From Mycobacterium helveticum (GTDB lineage Bacteria; Actinomycetota; Actinomycetes; Mycobacteriales; Mycobacteriaceae), in the NCBI RefSeq assembly GCF_007714205.1, contig NZ_VMQU01000006.1, positions 25,369-89,368 on the forward strand: a DNA stretch of 64,000 nt, read 5' to 3'. The notes under the pieces were generated by a model. It searched no databases, was not told the DNA's origin, and saw nothing but the letters and a program-made list of their open reading frames with translations. The translations under genes were made by a program, and so were the position numbers. This document shows, piece by piece, positions 52,644-61,676 of this stretch (its first letter is position 1; the number at the start of each line of letters is the position of its first letter).

Positions 52644-53776
52644 CCCTGTCCGAGGAGATCGAACAGGGCGGGCTCGAACAGGTCTCACACGTGGACCGGG
52701 TCGCCTCGCTGACCGGCATCCGCGCCGTGGCCGCCCTGCTGGTCGTCGGCACCCACGCGGCCTACACCACCGGCAAGTACACCCACGGCTACTGGGGGCT
52801 GGTCGGCGCGCGGATGGAGATCGGCGTCCCGATCTTCTTCGTGCTCTCGGGCTTCCTGCTGTTTCGCCCCTGGGTGAAATCGGCCGCCACGGGCGGCCCG
52901 CCGCCCTCGCTGAGTCGCTATGCGCGGCACCGGGTGCGGCGCATCATGCCCGCCTACGTGGTCACCGTGCTGTTCGCCTACGTGCTGTACCACTTCCGCA
53001 CGGCCGGACCCAACCCCGGGCACAGCTGGCTGGGGCTGGCCCGCAACCTGACGCTGACGCAGATCTACTGCGACGGCTACCTGGGCAAGTACCTGCACCA
53101 GGGGCTGACGCAGATGTGGAGCCTGGCGGTGGAGGCGTCCTTCTACGTCGTGCTGCCGCTGCTGGCCTACGTGCTGGCGGTGCTCGTCTGCCGGCGCCGC
53201 TGGCAGCCGCGGCTGATGCTGGCCGCCCTGGCCGCGCTGGCGCTGATCAGCCCGGCCTGGCTGATCCTGGTGCACGCCGACCACCTGTTCCCCGACGGCG
53301 CCCGGCTGTGGCTGCCCACCTACCTGGCATGGTTCCTCGGCGGCATGGCGCTGGCCGTGCTGCAGCGCATGGGGGTGCGCGGCTACGCGTTCGTGGCGAT
53401 CCCGCTGGCGACGATCTGCTACTTCATCGTCTCCACTCCCATCGCGGGCGCGCCGACGACGTCGCCGGCGTCGCTGCGCGAGGCCGTGGTCAAGACGTGC
53501 TTCTACGCGGTGATCGCCACGCTGGCGGTGACGCCGCTGGCCCTGGGTGATCACGGGTGGTACTACCGGTTGCTGGCCACCCGGCCGATGGTGTGGCTGG
53601 GCGAGATCTCCTACGAGATCTTCCTGATCCATCTGATCACGATGGAATTCGCGATGGTCTACATCGTCCGCGCGCACGTCTACACCGGCTCGATGCCGTA
53701 CCTGTTCGTCGCGACCCTGGTCGTGACGATCCCGTTGGCCTGGCTGCTGCACCGATTCACCCGCGTGCGGGACTGA
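52640..53776 (+). CDS. Membrane acyltransferase, acyltransferase_3 family (Rv1254-like)
   Basis: The 378-residue protein has about ten membrane helices and the family motifs: RVASLTGIRAVAALLVVGTHAAY (the conserved R-x10-H), GVPIFFVLSGFLLFRPW, RHRVRRIMPAYVV and MWSLAVEASFYVVLPLL. Such proteins transfer acyl groups onto sugars or lipids from acyl-CoA. It overlaps deaD by four bases. The acceptor is unknown. Confidence 0.93.
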   Translation: MTLSEEIEQGGLEQVSHVDRVASLTGIRAVAALLVVGTHAAYTTGKYTHGYWGLVGARMEIGVPIFFVLSGFLLFRPWVKSAATGGPPPSLSRYARHRVRRIMPAYVVTVLFAYVLYHFRTAGPNPGHSWLGLARNLTLTQIYCDGYLGKYLHQGLTQMWSLAVEASFYVVLPLLAYVLAVLVCRRRWQPRLMLAALAALALISPAWLILVHADHLFPDGARLWLPTYLAWFLGGMALAVLQRMGVRGYAFVAIPLATICYFIVSTPIAGAPTTSPASLREAVVKTCFYAVIATLAVTPLALGDHGWYYRLLATRPMVWLGEISYEIFLIHLITMEFAMVYIVRAHVYTGSMPYLFVATLVVTIPLAWLLHRFTRVRD

Positions 53777-54167
53777 GCCGGGAGCGCCTGATGGCGGGTC
53801 CGCCGCTGAGACCTGGCAACCGGTCGCAGCTGAGTGACGCGATGGCCCGACGGGTGGTAGGTCCACTTCTTTGAGCCGCGCAATTTTGTGATATCCCAAC
53901 GATCACAACTCATTTGGGGCCGTGGCCACGACTTCGGCCACTCGGTGATGTGGCTGGAGTTCAGGCAATCGCGGCGCAGCACCCGCACCTTTCTGGCCGT
54001 CGGGCGCGTTCGAGCACCCCGGTATCAGGACGTTGTTTGCATCGTCGGCCACCGGACCAGGATCTTGCGTCCCGGCCGCACGGGCCGACGTCGTCACCTT
54101 GCTCGTCATCTCGGAGACTCTCTCCATCCCCGCGTTCGGGTCCTGATTGCCGGAGGGCGGGTGCTTC
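53777..54167. other. Intergenic stretch with no supported gene
   Basis: A minus-strand frame of about 100 codons (MERVSEMTSKVTTSA, then acidic and polar residues) lies here but has no ribosome binding site or known motif. GC content is lower around 53875-53915 and 54160-54205. Nothing functional is recognised apart from the tandem repeat at its right end. Confidence 0.4.
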
Positions 54168-54203
54168 AACCCAATTTGAAACCCAATTTGAAACCCAATT
54201 TGA
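54168..54203 (+). repeat. 3 x 12-bp tandem repeat in the PE leader
   Basis: AACCCAATTTGA occurs three times head to tail, 85 bp before the PE start. It is AT-rich in a GC-rich region and precedes a PE gene, as the 4 x 14 repeat at 34548 does. Confidence 0.9.
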
Positions 54204-54287
54204 CAGAAAGGGTGCAAAGCCGCCCGCGTGGCGTACGCTCCTGTCTAGCTAGGACTTCTGTGTCGACCACCAGGGTGGGAGTCGGAA

Positions 54288-56279
54288 ATGTCTTTTGTCA
54301 TCGCTTCGCCCGATGCTCTGGCCGCAGCGTCCGCGAACCTCACAGACATTGGATCGGTGATCCAGGAAGCACACCTGGCTGCGGCGGGTTCGACCACGCA
54401 GATCCTCACGGCGGCCCACGATGAGATATCCGTGGCGGTCTCGGCGGTGTTCGGCAACTACGGCAAGGAGTTTCAGGCGCTGGGCGCGCGGGTCGCGGCG
54501 TTTCATGGGCAGTTCGTGCAGGCGTTGAACTCGGGCGGGTTCGGGTACGCGGCCGCGGAGGTCGCCAATTCCTCGCCGCTGCAGACGTTGGCGCACGCCG
54601 TCCCCGCGAACCTGGGCCCGGGCAACATCGGCGTTTTCAACGTCGGTGCCGGCAACACCGGCAACCTCAACCTGGGCTTTGGCAACCTCGGCAGCGTCAA
54701 CTTCGGCAGCGGCAACACCGGTAACCTGAACCTGGGCTCCGGCAACCGCGGCGGCGGCAACTGGGGCTCGGGTAATTTCGGGAACAGCAACTTGGGCTTC
54801 GGCAACGGAAGCACGCTGAACAATGACACCAATTTGCCCACCCCGTCGTCGGGAAACGTCGGCTTCGGCAACCTCGGCAACTCCAACCTGGGTAGCGCCA
54901 ACGTCGGCAACTTCAACATCGGATTCGGGAACAGTGGTAACAACAACGTCGGCTCGGCCAACCTCGGCAGCGACAACTTCGGCTTCGGCAACCTCGGCAA
55001 CCACGACATCGGTATCGGGCTCACCGGCAATAACCAGATCGGCATCGGCGGGCTGAACTTCGGCAGCGGGAACGTGGGCTTCGGAAACTCCGGCAACTTC
55101 AACTGGGGCCTGGCCAACACCGGTGACTACAACATCGGCCTGGCCAACACGGGCAGCCACGACATCGGCATCGGGCTCACCGGAAACAATCAGACGGGTT
55201 TCGGCGGGTTCAACTCCGGTACCGGCAACACCGGCCTGTTCAACTCGGGTGTGAACAACTCCGGTTTCTTCAACTCGGGCGGCTCCGGCTTCGGTGGCGG
55301 CGGAAACTCGGGCCTGTTCAACTCGGGCACGACGAACTCGGGCATGTTCAACGCCGGCTCGTTCAACACCGGCTCGTTCAACGCCGGCTCGTTCGACACG
55401 GGTATGTTCAACGCGGGCTCCTACAACGCCGGGTTGCTCAACCCGGGCTCGTCTGACATGGGCATGGGCAACGCCGGCGCTGGGGATCTGGGCATGTTGA
55501 ACGCGGGCACCTCCGACATGGGCATGTTCAACGCGGGCGCGACAAACCTGGGTATCGGCAACGCCGGTTCCTTCAACACCGGCTTCGGCAACTCCGGTAA
55601 TGCCAACATGGGCTTCTTCAACTCCGGTATCCAGAACGTGGGCGGCTTCAACTCCGGCGGCACTTCTGCCTTGACGACCACCGGTCCGATCACCGAGGTG
55701 TACACCGGCAACATGGGCTTCTTCAACTCGGGCACTCTCAACACCGGTATCGGGAACTCCGGCAATATCAACACCGGCATGTTCAACGCCGGCAGCGTGA
55801 ACACGGGCAGCGGCAGCGTAGTCAGCCAGCCCGGTACGGTCTCGGGCTTCGGGAACACGGGCGGCTACGAGTCGGGCTGGGACAACACCGGCACCTACAA
55901 CGCGGGCGTGGGGAACTCCGGCAACTTCAATTCGGGCTACATGAATACGAATTCTTCGGGATACTTCGACGCGGGCTTCTACAACTCCGGCGACGACGTG
56001 GGCTTCAACAACTCGGGTGCCGGCGGCTTCAACGTGGGCTTCAACAACACCGGTGCCGGCGGCGGCAACGTGGGCTTCAACAACACCGGTGCCGGCGGCG
56101 GCAACGTGGGCTTCAACAACACGGGTGCCGACGGCTCCAACGTGGGCTTCGCCAACACGGGTGGCGGCGCCTCGGGTGTGGGTAACTCCGGTGTGAACGA
56201 CACGGGTGTCGGGAATTCGGGCACCAACGATTCGGGTGGCTTCAACCACAGCGACAGCCAGTCCGGCTTCTTCAACTGA
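54288..56279 (+). CDS. PE-family protein with MPTR-type (NxGxGN) repeats
   Basis: Residues 1-95 are a PE domain ([23 protein letters not shown] ... [23 protein letters not shown]) followed by the export signal YxxxE ([12 protein letters not shown]). From about residue 105 to the end the protein is a continuous array of NxGxGNxG and FNSGxxNxG units ([19 protein letters not shown]), the MPTR type usually carried by PPE, not PE, proteins. 663 aa from ATG 54288 (AGTCGGA upstream). Predicted to be exported by ESX-5 and surface-exposed. The partner and function are unknown. The last part has a 36-bp DNA repeat. Confidence 0.9.
   Translation: MSFVIASPDALAAASANLTDIGSVIQEAHLAAAGSTTQILTAAHDEISVAVSAVFGNYGKEFQALGARVAAFHGQFVQALNSGGFGYAAAEVANSSPLQTLAHAVPANLGPGNIGVFNVGAGNTGNLNLGFGNLGSVNFGSGNTGNLNLGSGNRGGGNWGSGNFGNSNLGFGNGSTLNNDTNLPTPSSGNVGFGNLGNSNLGSANVGNFNIGFGNSGNNNVGSANLGSDNFGFGNLGNHDIGIGLTGNNQIGIGGLNFGSGNVGFGNSGNFNWGLANTGDYNIGLANTGSHDIGIGLTGNNQTGFGGFNSGTGNTGLFNSGVNNSGFFNSGGSGFGGGGNSGLFNSGTTNSGMFNAGSFNTGSFNAGSFDTGMFNAGSYNAGLLNPGSSDMGMGNAGAGDLGMLNAGTSDMGMFNAGATNLGIGNAGSFNTGFGNSGNANMGFFNSGIQNVGGFNSGGTSALTTTGPITEVYTGNMGFFNSGTLNTGIGNSGNINTGMFNAGSVNTGSGSVVSQPGTVSGFGNTGGYESGWDNTGTYNAGVGNSGNFNSGYMNTNSSGYFDAGFYNSGDDVGFNNSGAGGFNVGFNNTGAGGGNVGFNNTGAGGGNVGFNNTGADGSNVGFANTGGGASGVGNSGVNDTGVGNSGTNDSGGFNHSDSQSGFFN
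55995..56174 (+). repeat. 5 x 36-bp in-frame repeat (12-residue unit)
   Basis: Five 36-bp units encode [16 protein letters not shown] dodecapeptides; units two and three are identical and the others differ by a few bases. The pattern indicates recent expansion. Confidence 0.9.
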
Positions 56280-56332
56280 GCCTCGGGCGCGGCCGCTTCG
56301 CACCGGGCACCTGCGTTGGCCGGCGGTCGCAG

Positions 56333-56914
56333 TTAGCTTTTCGGCACCGATTCGTCGGTCGTCAGCATCGGCGCGACGAACTCCTCGATCATCGCCTTCT
56401 CGTCGGCCTCGTCGCGGCCCGGGAACATCAGCAGCGACGTGAGCACCCGCACCAGCCAGCGTGCCCGGCGCTCGACGGTGGCGGGGTCTTCGGGGCCCAG
56501 CGATTTCAGGAACGCGGCGGCCAGCGCGGTGATCACCTCGGAGCGGCCCGCGAATTCGCCGCCGATCGGGGGGCGGCTGGTCGTGAACCAGGCCGCCAGG
56601 GCGGGACTCTCGCGCACCATCCGCAACGTGGCGGTGAGGCCGGCGACCAGGCGCTCACGCGGGTCGTCGACGCCGTCGATCCGCCCGGCGATGGCACGGG
56701 CGAGCCGGCGGGTCTCGCGGTGCACGTACGCGGTGCGCAGCGCCTCGCGGTTCTCGAAGTAGCGGTACAGCGTCGCGCGGGAACACCCTGCGGCCGTGGC
56801 TATTTCGTTCATGCCTATCGAAGCGGGGTCACGCTCGGTGTAGAGCCGCTCGGCCGCGTCGAGGATGCGGTCGGCGGCCACCTCCACCCGGCGCGGGGCC
56901 AGCCAGTCGGTCAT
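56333..56914 (-). CDS. TetR-family regulator (Rv1255c-like)
   Basis: The 193-residue protein has a TetR helix-turn-helix (RILDAAERLYTERDPASIGMNEIATAAGCSRATLYRYFENREAL, residues 16-59) and a helical ligand domain. The start ATG 56914 overlaps the cyp130 stop (TGATG, one base). It is translated after cyp130 from the same message, which makes feedback control of the P450 likely. The M. tuberculosis homologue is 202 aa. Confidence 0.92.
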   Translation of the reverse strand: MTDWLAPRRVEVAADRILDAAERLYTERDPASIGMNEIATAAGCSRATLYRYFENREALRTAYVHRETRRLARAIAGRIDGVDDPRERLVAGLTATLRMVRESPALAAWFTTSRPPIGGEFAGRSEVITALAAAFLKSLGPEDPATVERRARWLVRVLTSLLMFPGRDEADEKAMIEEFVAPMLTTDESVPKS

Positions 56915-58164
56915 CAGTTCACCCGGATCGGCACCGACAGGGGGCGGCGCACGTAGCTGCCGCCCGACCAGACGACGGCGGACTCGTCGACCTCGAAATC
57001 GGGGCAGCGGGCCAGCAGTTCGGTGAGCGCGATGCGCGACTGCATCCGCGCGGCCGCGGCGCCCAGGCAGTGATGGGCCCCGTGGCTGAAGGTCAGGATG
57101 TTGCGCGGGCAGCGCATGACGTCGAGTTCGCCTGCGTCGGGCCCGTATTGGCGTTCGTCGCGGTTGGCCGACCCGTACAGCAGCAGCACCTTGCGGCCCG
57201 CCGGGATCGTCGCGCCGTGCAGGGTCACGTCGCGGGTGGTGGTGCGCGCCAGGCCCTGCACCGGGGAGGTCAGCCGCAGCAGTTCGTCGACCGCGTCGGG
57301 TATCAGGCCGGGCCGCGCTACCAGCAGCCGGCGTTGGTCGGGCCGCCGGTGCAGCAGCGGCATCGACCCGCCCAGCATGCCGGTCGTCGTGTCGTTGCCG
57401 CCGGTGACCATCGTGAACGTGAACGCCAGCACCGACAGGGTGCCGGCGATGTCGCCGTCCGCGCCGACCCCGGCGGCCACCAGGTGGGAGATGGTGTCGT
57501 CCCCGGGTTCGGTGCGCCGCCGCTCGATCAGCCAGGTGAAGTAGGCCATCATCGAGCCGACGGCGTCGCCGGCGCTTCCCGGTGCTCCGGCGACGCCGCC
57601 TTCCAAGCCGCCTTCGGCGGTGTTGGCCGCCACGATGGCGTCGGTCCATCCGTCGAACTGCGCGCGATCCTCCTCGGGCACGCCGAGGTAATGGGCGACC
57701 ACCATCGACGGCAGCGGCTTGAACAGCGCGGCGACGATGTCGCCGCCCCCGGCGGCGCGCAACCCCTCGATGCGCTCCACCACGAATGCGCGGACTTTGG
57801 GCTCGACCGCCTCCACCTGGCGCGGCGTGAAACCGCGCGACACCAGTTTGCGGAACTCGGTGTGTGCCGGCGGATCTTGCATCACAAAGGGCGGATTATC
57901 TTGCAGCCCAATCATTTCCAGTTCGCCGTAGTTGACGGTCAGCCCCTGCGCCGAGGAGAACGTCTCGTGGTCGCGGGCCGCCGCCCAGATGTCGGCGTGC
58001 CGGGACAGCACGTAGTAGTCGTGCTGTGGTCTACCGGCCGGCACGACATGGTGCACTGGGTCGCGGTCGCGCAGCGCGCGGTATGTCGGCCACGGGTTCG
58101 ACCAGGTGTCGGCGGTGGCGAGTTCGAACGTGACCGGCGCGCTGTGAGACACGTTCGCAAGCAT
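56914..58164 (-). CDS. cyp130: Cytochrome P450 CYP130
   Basis: The 416-residue P450 has the I-helix oxygen-activation motif GGNDTTT, the K-helix ELLR (VDELLRLTSPV) and the haem loop FSHGAHHCLGAA with the Cys ligand at 366. It is close to M. tuberculosis CYP130 (405 aa), an N-demethylase of aryl-amides in vitro. It is longer mainly by a Gly/Ala-rich insertion (GGLEGGVAGAPGSAG) around residue 190, in the F-G region that covers the substrate channel. The physiological substrate is unknown. Confidence 0.95.
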   Translation of the reverse strand: MLANVSHSAPVTFELATADTWSNPWPTYRALRDRDPVHHVVPAGRPQHDYYVLSRHADIWAAARDHETFSSAQGLTVNYGELEMIGLQDNPPFVMQDPPAHTEFRKLVSRGFTPRQVEAVEPKVRAFVVERIEGLRAAGGGDIVAALFKPLPSMVVAHYLGVPEEDRAQFDGWTDAIVAANTAEGGLEGGVAGAPGSAGDAVGSMMAYFTWLIERRRTEPGDDTISHLVAAGVGADGDIAGTLSVLAFTFTMVTGGNDTTTGMLGGSMPLLHRRPDQRRLLVARPGLIPDAVDELLRLTSPVQGLARTTTRDVTLHGATIPAGRKVLLLYGSANRDERQYGPDAGELDVMRCPRNILTFSHGAHHCLGAAAARMQSRIALTELLARCPDFEVDESAVVWSGGSYVRRPLSVPIRVN

Positions 58165-58170
58165 GTCTCA
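58145..58170. promoter_or_regulatory. Candidate operator at the cyp130 start
   Basis: TGAGACA (58145-58151) and TGTCTCA (58164-58170) are perfect inverted repeats with a 12-base spacer and overlap the cyp130 start codon. TGTC-N10-GACA (58164-58181) is an alternative half-site pairing. The TetR gene in the same operon is the natural candidate to bind. Confidence 0.4.
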
Positions 58171-58282
58171 TTCGTACGACACCTTGCGGGCGGTGTCAAA
58201 TTCGACTGTGCGCCCGGCGACGCCACACGCCGGCAACGCGTCGCCAGACGCCCACTCGGCGCCCGGAGCCGGGCGCACGAAG

Positions 58283-59650
58283 CTAGATCGCCACGCCGGG
58301 GTTCAGGATGCCCAACGGATCCAGCGCCGCCTTGATGCGCTGGTTCAGCGCCATCGCCTCGGGCCCGAGGTATTCGTCCAGCCACGGCCGCTTCAACCGC
58401 CCGACACCGTGTTCGCCGGTGATCGTGCCGCCCAGGCGCAGCGCCAGGTCCATGATCTCGCCGAAGGCCAGATGGGCGCGCTCGGTCATCGCGGCGTCAT
58501 CGGGGTCGTAGACGATCAACGGATGGGTGTTGCCGTCGCCGGCGTGGGCGATCACCGAGATCATCAGCTCGCGATCGGCGGCGATGCGCGCGATCCCGCC
58601 GACCAGCTCGCCCAGCGCCGGAAGCGGCACCCCGACGTCCTCGAGGAGCAGCGATCCCTTGGCCTCGACCGCGGGAATGGCGAACCGGCGGGCGGCGACG
58701 AACGCCTCGCCCTCGTCCCGGTCGTCGGTCGAATACACCTCCGTGGCACCGTGTTCCGCGAACACTGCGGCCATCACCGCGGCGTCGTCGGAGCCCGCGC
58801 GTCCCCTTTCATCGGACCCGGCGACCAGCATGGCGGCCGCCCCGCGGTCCAGGTCCATACGCAGGACGTCCTCGACGGCGTTGATCGCCACCGAATCCAT
58901 GAACTCCAGCATCGAGGGCCGCAGGCGCGCCGAAACCCCGAGCACCGCGTCGACCGCCGCCTGGACCGATCCGAACGACGCCACCACGATGCTCGACGTG
59001 TTCTGCGCGGGCAGCAGCCGCAGCGTCACCTCGGTGATGATGCCCAAAGTGCCCTCGCTGCCGACGAACAGCTTGGTCAGCGACAGCCCGGCGACGTCCT
59101 TGAGCCGCGGACCGCCCAGCCGCACGGCGGTGCCGTCGGCCAGCACCACCTGCATGCCCAGCACATAGTCGGTGGTCACGCCGTACTTCACACAGCACAG
59201 ACCGCCGGCGTTGGTGGCGATGTTGCCGCCGATGCTGCAGATCTCGAACGACGACGGATCGGGCGGGTACCACAGGCCGTGCTCGGCGACCGCCTTCTTC
59301 ACCTCCGCGTTGAACAGGCCGGGTTGACACACCGCGGTGCGGGTCACGGGATCGACGGTGATGTCGCGCATCTTCTCCGTCGACAGCACGATCCCGTTGT
59401 CCAGCGCGGTCGCCCCGCCCGACAGGCCGCTGCCCGCGCCGCGGGTCACCACGGGCACCCGGTTCGCGCCCGCCCAGCGCAGCACCGTCTGCACCTCTTC
59501 GGTGCGCCGCGGCCGGACCACCGCCAGGGGCTTGCCGGCCGACGGGTCGAAAGCCCGGTCCTGCCGGTAGCCCTCGGTCACCGCGGGATCGGTGACCACC
59601 GTCCCGTCGGGCAGGCCGGTGATCAGATCCGCCAACGCATCCGGGCTCAC
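58283..59650 (-). CDS. FAD-linked oxidase, GlcD/D-lactate dehydrogenase type (Rv1257c-like)
   Basis: The 455-residue protein is a VAO/PCMH flavoprotein. FAD-binding motifs are VVTRGAGSGLSGGATAL and SIGGNIATNAGGLCCVKYGVT, and the C-terminal cap ends in ISVIAHAGDGNTHPLIVY and ITGEHGVGRLKRPWL. These fit glycolate oxidase subunit D and D-2-hydroxyacid dehydrogenases. The length equals M. tuberculosis Rv1257c. Substrate not determined; D-lactate or another 2-hydroxyacid is likely. Confidence 0.92.
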   Translation of the reverse strand: MSPDALADLITGLPDGTVVTDPAVTEGYRQDRAFDPSAGKPLAVVRPRRTEEVQTVLRWAGANRVPVVTRGAGSGLSGGATALDNGIVLSTEKMRDITVDPVTRTAVCQPGLFNAEVKKAVAEHGLWYPPDPSSFEICSIGGNIATNAGGLCCVKYGVTTDYVLGMQVVLADGTAVRLGGPRLKDVAGLSLTKLFVGSEGTLGIITEVTLRLLPAQNTSSIVVASFGSVQAAVDAVLGVSARLRPSMLEFMDSVAINAVEDVLRMDLDRGAAAMLVAGSDERGRAGSDDAAVMAAVFAEHGATEVYSTDDRDEGEAFVAARRFAIPAVEAKGSLLLEDVGVPLPALGELVGGIARIAADRELMISVIAHAGDGNTHPLIVYDPDDAAMTERAHLAFGEIMDLALRLGGTITGEHGVGRLKRPWLDEYLGPEAMALNQRIKAALDPLGILNPGVAI

Positions 59651-59819
59651 GGGCCGATCCTACGGCGCGCCGACCGCTGCACAGTTGAGTGATCCTGGAA
59701 CAGGTCAAGTTCGGTGTTCTGACAAAGGAACTCACCGAAGTCGCGCCGAGCCAAGGGATGCCGCATCACCGTCGAGGCGGGCGACAGTGGCATCGGGCAG
59801 CCCCGGCGAAATCCGATCA

Positions 59820-60212
59820 TCACGCGGCGACGACCGCGACATCGTAGGCGGACAGCTGGTTGTCTGCGGTCATGATCGTCAGGTCGAGCAGCTGCGCCTG
59901 AGCGACGAGGACACGGTCGAACGGATCCCGATGGTGATCGGGAAGATCAGCGGTCCTCAGGGTGTGCGCGTGGTCGACGGGCAGCGGAGACGTGCCGGAG
60001 CGACGCATGCGATCAGGGATATAGGAGGCCGGTGGTTCGGGCAACGGGAGCTTGCCGAGCCGGTATTTGATTGCGATCTCCCAGGCGCTGGCGGCCGAAA
60101 AGAAAATGCCGTTGCGGACGTCGTGAACGATTGCCCGTGTTTGGTCGCACAACCGGTCGGGGTCGGACTGCAGCCAGAGCCAAACGCGGGTATCGATGAG
60201 GTAGCGCTTCAC
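59820..60212 (-). CDS. vapC: VapC-type PIN-domain RNase toxin
   Basis: The 130-residue protein is a PIN-domain ribonuclease. The acidic metal site is visible as Asp7 (LIDTRVWLW), Glu45 (SAWEIAIKYRLGKL), Asp96/Asp99 (HRDPFDRVLVAQA) and Asp117 (TADNQL). The SAxSxWEIAIK form is the MvpA/VapC subtype often paired with Phd-like antitoxins. It overlaps the antitoxin gene by four bases (ATGA). It cuts tRNA or rRNA in related systems; the target here is unknown. Confidence 0.93.
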   Translation of the reverse strand: MKRYLIDTRVWLWLQSDPDRLCDQTRAIVHDVRNGIFFSAASAWEIAIKYRLGKLPLPEPPASYIPDRMRRSGTSPLPVDHAHTLRTADLPDHHRDPFDRVLVAQAQLLDLTIMTADNQLSAYDVAVVAA

Positions 60213-60454
60213 CGATAAAAGCTTTCGAGAACATCGTCCGGCAACGAAGCGTCGAAATCTTCAGGCACGGTGTACACGCCGTGGTCGATGCCCAAGCGGC
60301 GGGTGTTCTGCGAGTGGAACGGCACAAGCTTTGCAACGGGTTCACCTCCCCGGGCAATCTCGACCTCCTGCCCGCTGTCGACGAATCGCAGCAGCTCGGA
60401 CAGGCGGGTCTTCGCCTCGTGGACGCCGACCCGGATCGCAGCAGACTTAGTCAT
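60209..60454 (-). CDS. vapB: VapB-type antitoxin (Phd/YefM fold)
   Basis: The 81-residue protein begins SAAIRVGVHEAKTRLSELLRFVDSGQEVEIARGGEPVAKLVPF, a complete Phd/YefM DNA-binding domain, and ends in an acidic toxin-binding tail (YTVPEDFDASLPDDVLESFY). The start codon is flanked by a direct repeat GACTTAGT (60444-60451 and 60456-60463), a probable autoregulatory site. The pair is inserted beside the truncated tap gene. Confidence 0.93.
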   Translation of the reverse strand: MTKSAAIRVGVHEAKTRLSELLRFVDSGQEVEIARGGEPVAKLVPFHSQNTRRLGIDHGVYTVPEDFDASLPDDVLESFYR

Positions 60455-60541
60455 GGACTTAGTTTACGCAATTGTGTTGGAAGGGGTCGCAGCATCAGTA
60501 GGCGGCGCGAGCGGCGCAGAAGTCAGATTCGCGCGGCTTGC

Positions 60542-60760
60542 TCACCGACGACGAATTCGAGCGACCGCCGTGCCCGCGACCACCGTGGAGACCACCAGCG
60601 GCACCGTCATCGCGGCGGCCACGATCGCCGCGTCCCCCGCTCTGTTGTGATGCTGCAACGCCAGCCAGGGGAAGGCGACGATCGAGATGCCGGTGCCCGC
60701 GGTGGCCATGAGCGTGGCGAACAGGATCAGGAATGCCGGGCCGCGGCTCGTGGGACTCAT
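60542..60760 (-). pseudogene. tap: N-terminal fragment of the Tap efflux pump (Rv1258c)
   Basis: Seventy-two codons remain: [35 protein letters not shown] then IVAAAMTVPLVVSTVVAGTAV. These match the first two membrane helices of M. tuberculosis Tap (about 420 aa). The frame then ends at RIRRR and TGA, and vapB begins 87 bp further. At least ten helices are gone, so it cannot be a pump. As in M. tuberculosis, it is divergent from udgB. Confidence 0.88.
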
Positions 60761-60842
60761 GGATATCGCGGCTGAATGTAACCCGAACCAGTGGGCCGGA
60801 CCACTGCATATTCGGGTCGTTCAGTCGTTGCCAACCGGCTCA

Positions 60843-61670
60843 ATGCACGATGTTCATGTGCTCGTCCACCCACGCACCGGCCGGCCGTTCAGCTCGCCGG
60901 TCGAACCCGGCACCGGATGGCCCGGCGATCCGGCGAACCCGCAGACCCCGGCGGCCACCGGCGCCGCGCAGGTGGCCGCGCTGGCGGCCGACGCCGACTC
61001 GATACCCGGGCTCGACGCGCTGATCAGCGTGTGCCGGGCCTGCCCGCGCCTGGTGAGCTGGCGCGAGGACGTCGCCGTCGCCAAACGCCGGGCGTTCGCC
61101 GACCAGCCGTACTGGGGACGCCCGGTGCCGGGCTGGGGTTCGCAGCGGCCCCGGCTGTTGATCGTGGGGCTGGCGCCCGCCGCGCACGGGGCCAACCGCA
61201 CGGGGCGGATGTTCACCGGCGACCGGTCGGGCGATCAGCTGTACGCGGCCCTGTACCGCGCCGGTCTGGTGAACCAGCCGACCAGTGTGGACGCCGCGGA
61301 CGGGCTGCGGACCAAGCACGTTCGCGTCGTCGCGCCGGTGCGCTGCGCGCCTCCGGCCAACGCCCCGACCCCGGCGGAGCGGGACACCTGCTGGCCCTGG
61401 CTGGAGGCCGAGTGGCGGCTGGTGGCCGCTCACGTCCGGGTGATCGTGGCCCTGGGCGGGTTCGGCTGGCAGGTCGCGCTGCGGCTGCCGGCCGCCGCCG
61501 GACTGCCCAAGCCGCGGTTCGGGCACGGCGTCGTCGCGGACCTGAACGCGGGCGTGCGGTTGCTCGGCTGCTACCACCCGAGCCAGCAGAACATGTTCAC
61601 CGGTAGGTTGACACCGGCGATGCTCGACGACATCTTCACCGATGCAGGGAAACTGGCAGGGATCACGTGA
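60843..61670 (+). CDS. udgB: Family 5 uracil-DNA glycosylase UdgB (4Fe-4S; Rv1259-like)
   Basis: The 275-residue protein matches Udg[13 protein letters not shown] (two Fe-S Cys), motif [46 protein letters not shown] (the other two Cys) and the substrate-flipping motif [11 protein letters not shown]. UdgB removes uracil and other deaminated bases. ATG 60843 opens into the [21 protein letters not shown] region. Divergent from the truncated tap gene and 6 bp ahead of the FAD monooxygenase. Confidence 0.94.
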   Translation: MHDVHVLVHPRTGRPFSSPVEPGTGWPGDPANPQTPAATGAAQVAALAADADSIPGLDALISVCRACPRLVSWREDVAVAKRRAFADQPYWGRPVPGWGSQRPRLLIVGLAPAAHGANRTGRMFTGDRSGDQLYAALYRAGLVNQPTSVDAADGLRTKHVRVVAPVRCAPPANAPTPAERDTCWPWLEAEWRLVAAHVRVIVALGGFGWQVALRLPAAAGLPKPRFGHGVVADLNAGVRLLGCYHPSQQNMFTGRLTPAMLDDIFTDAGKLAGIT

Positions 61671-61676
61671 TTTTTC

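Noticed and set aside
53903..54217. Minus-strand frame of 104 codons before the PE-MPTR gene
   Set aside because: Its N-terminus is the translated 12-bp repeat (IGFQIGFQ) and it lacks a ribosome binding site; too weak to call.
54249..56303. Minus-strand open frame opposite the PE-MPTR gene
   Set aside because: A repeat-derived mirror (VxEAHVxxxGTG) of the MPTR array; no start signal and no conserved domain.
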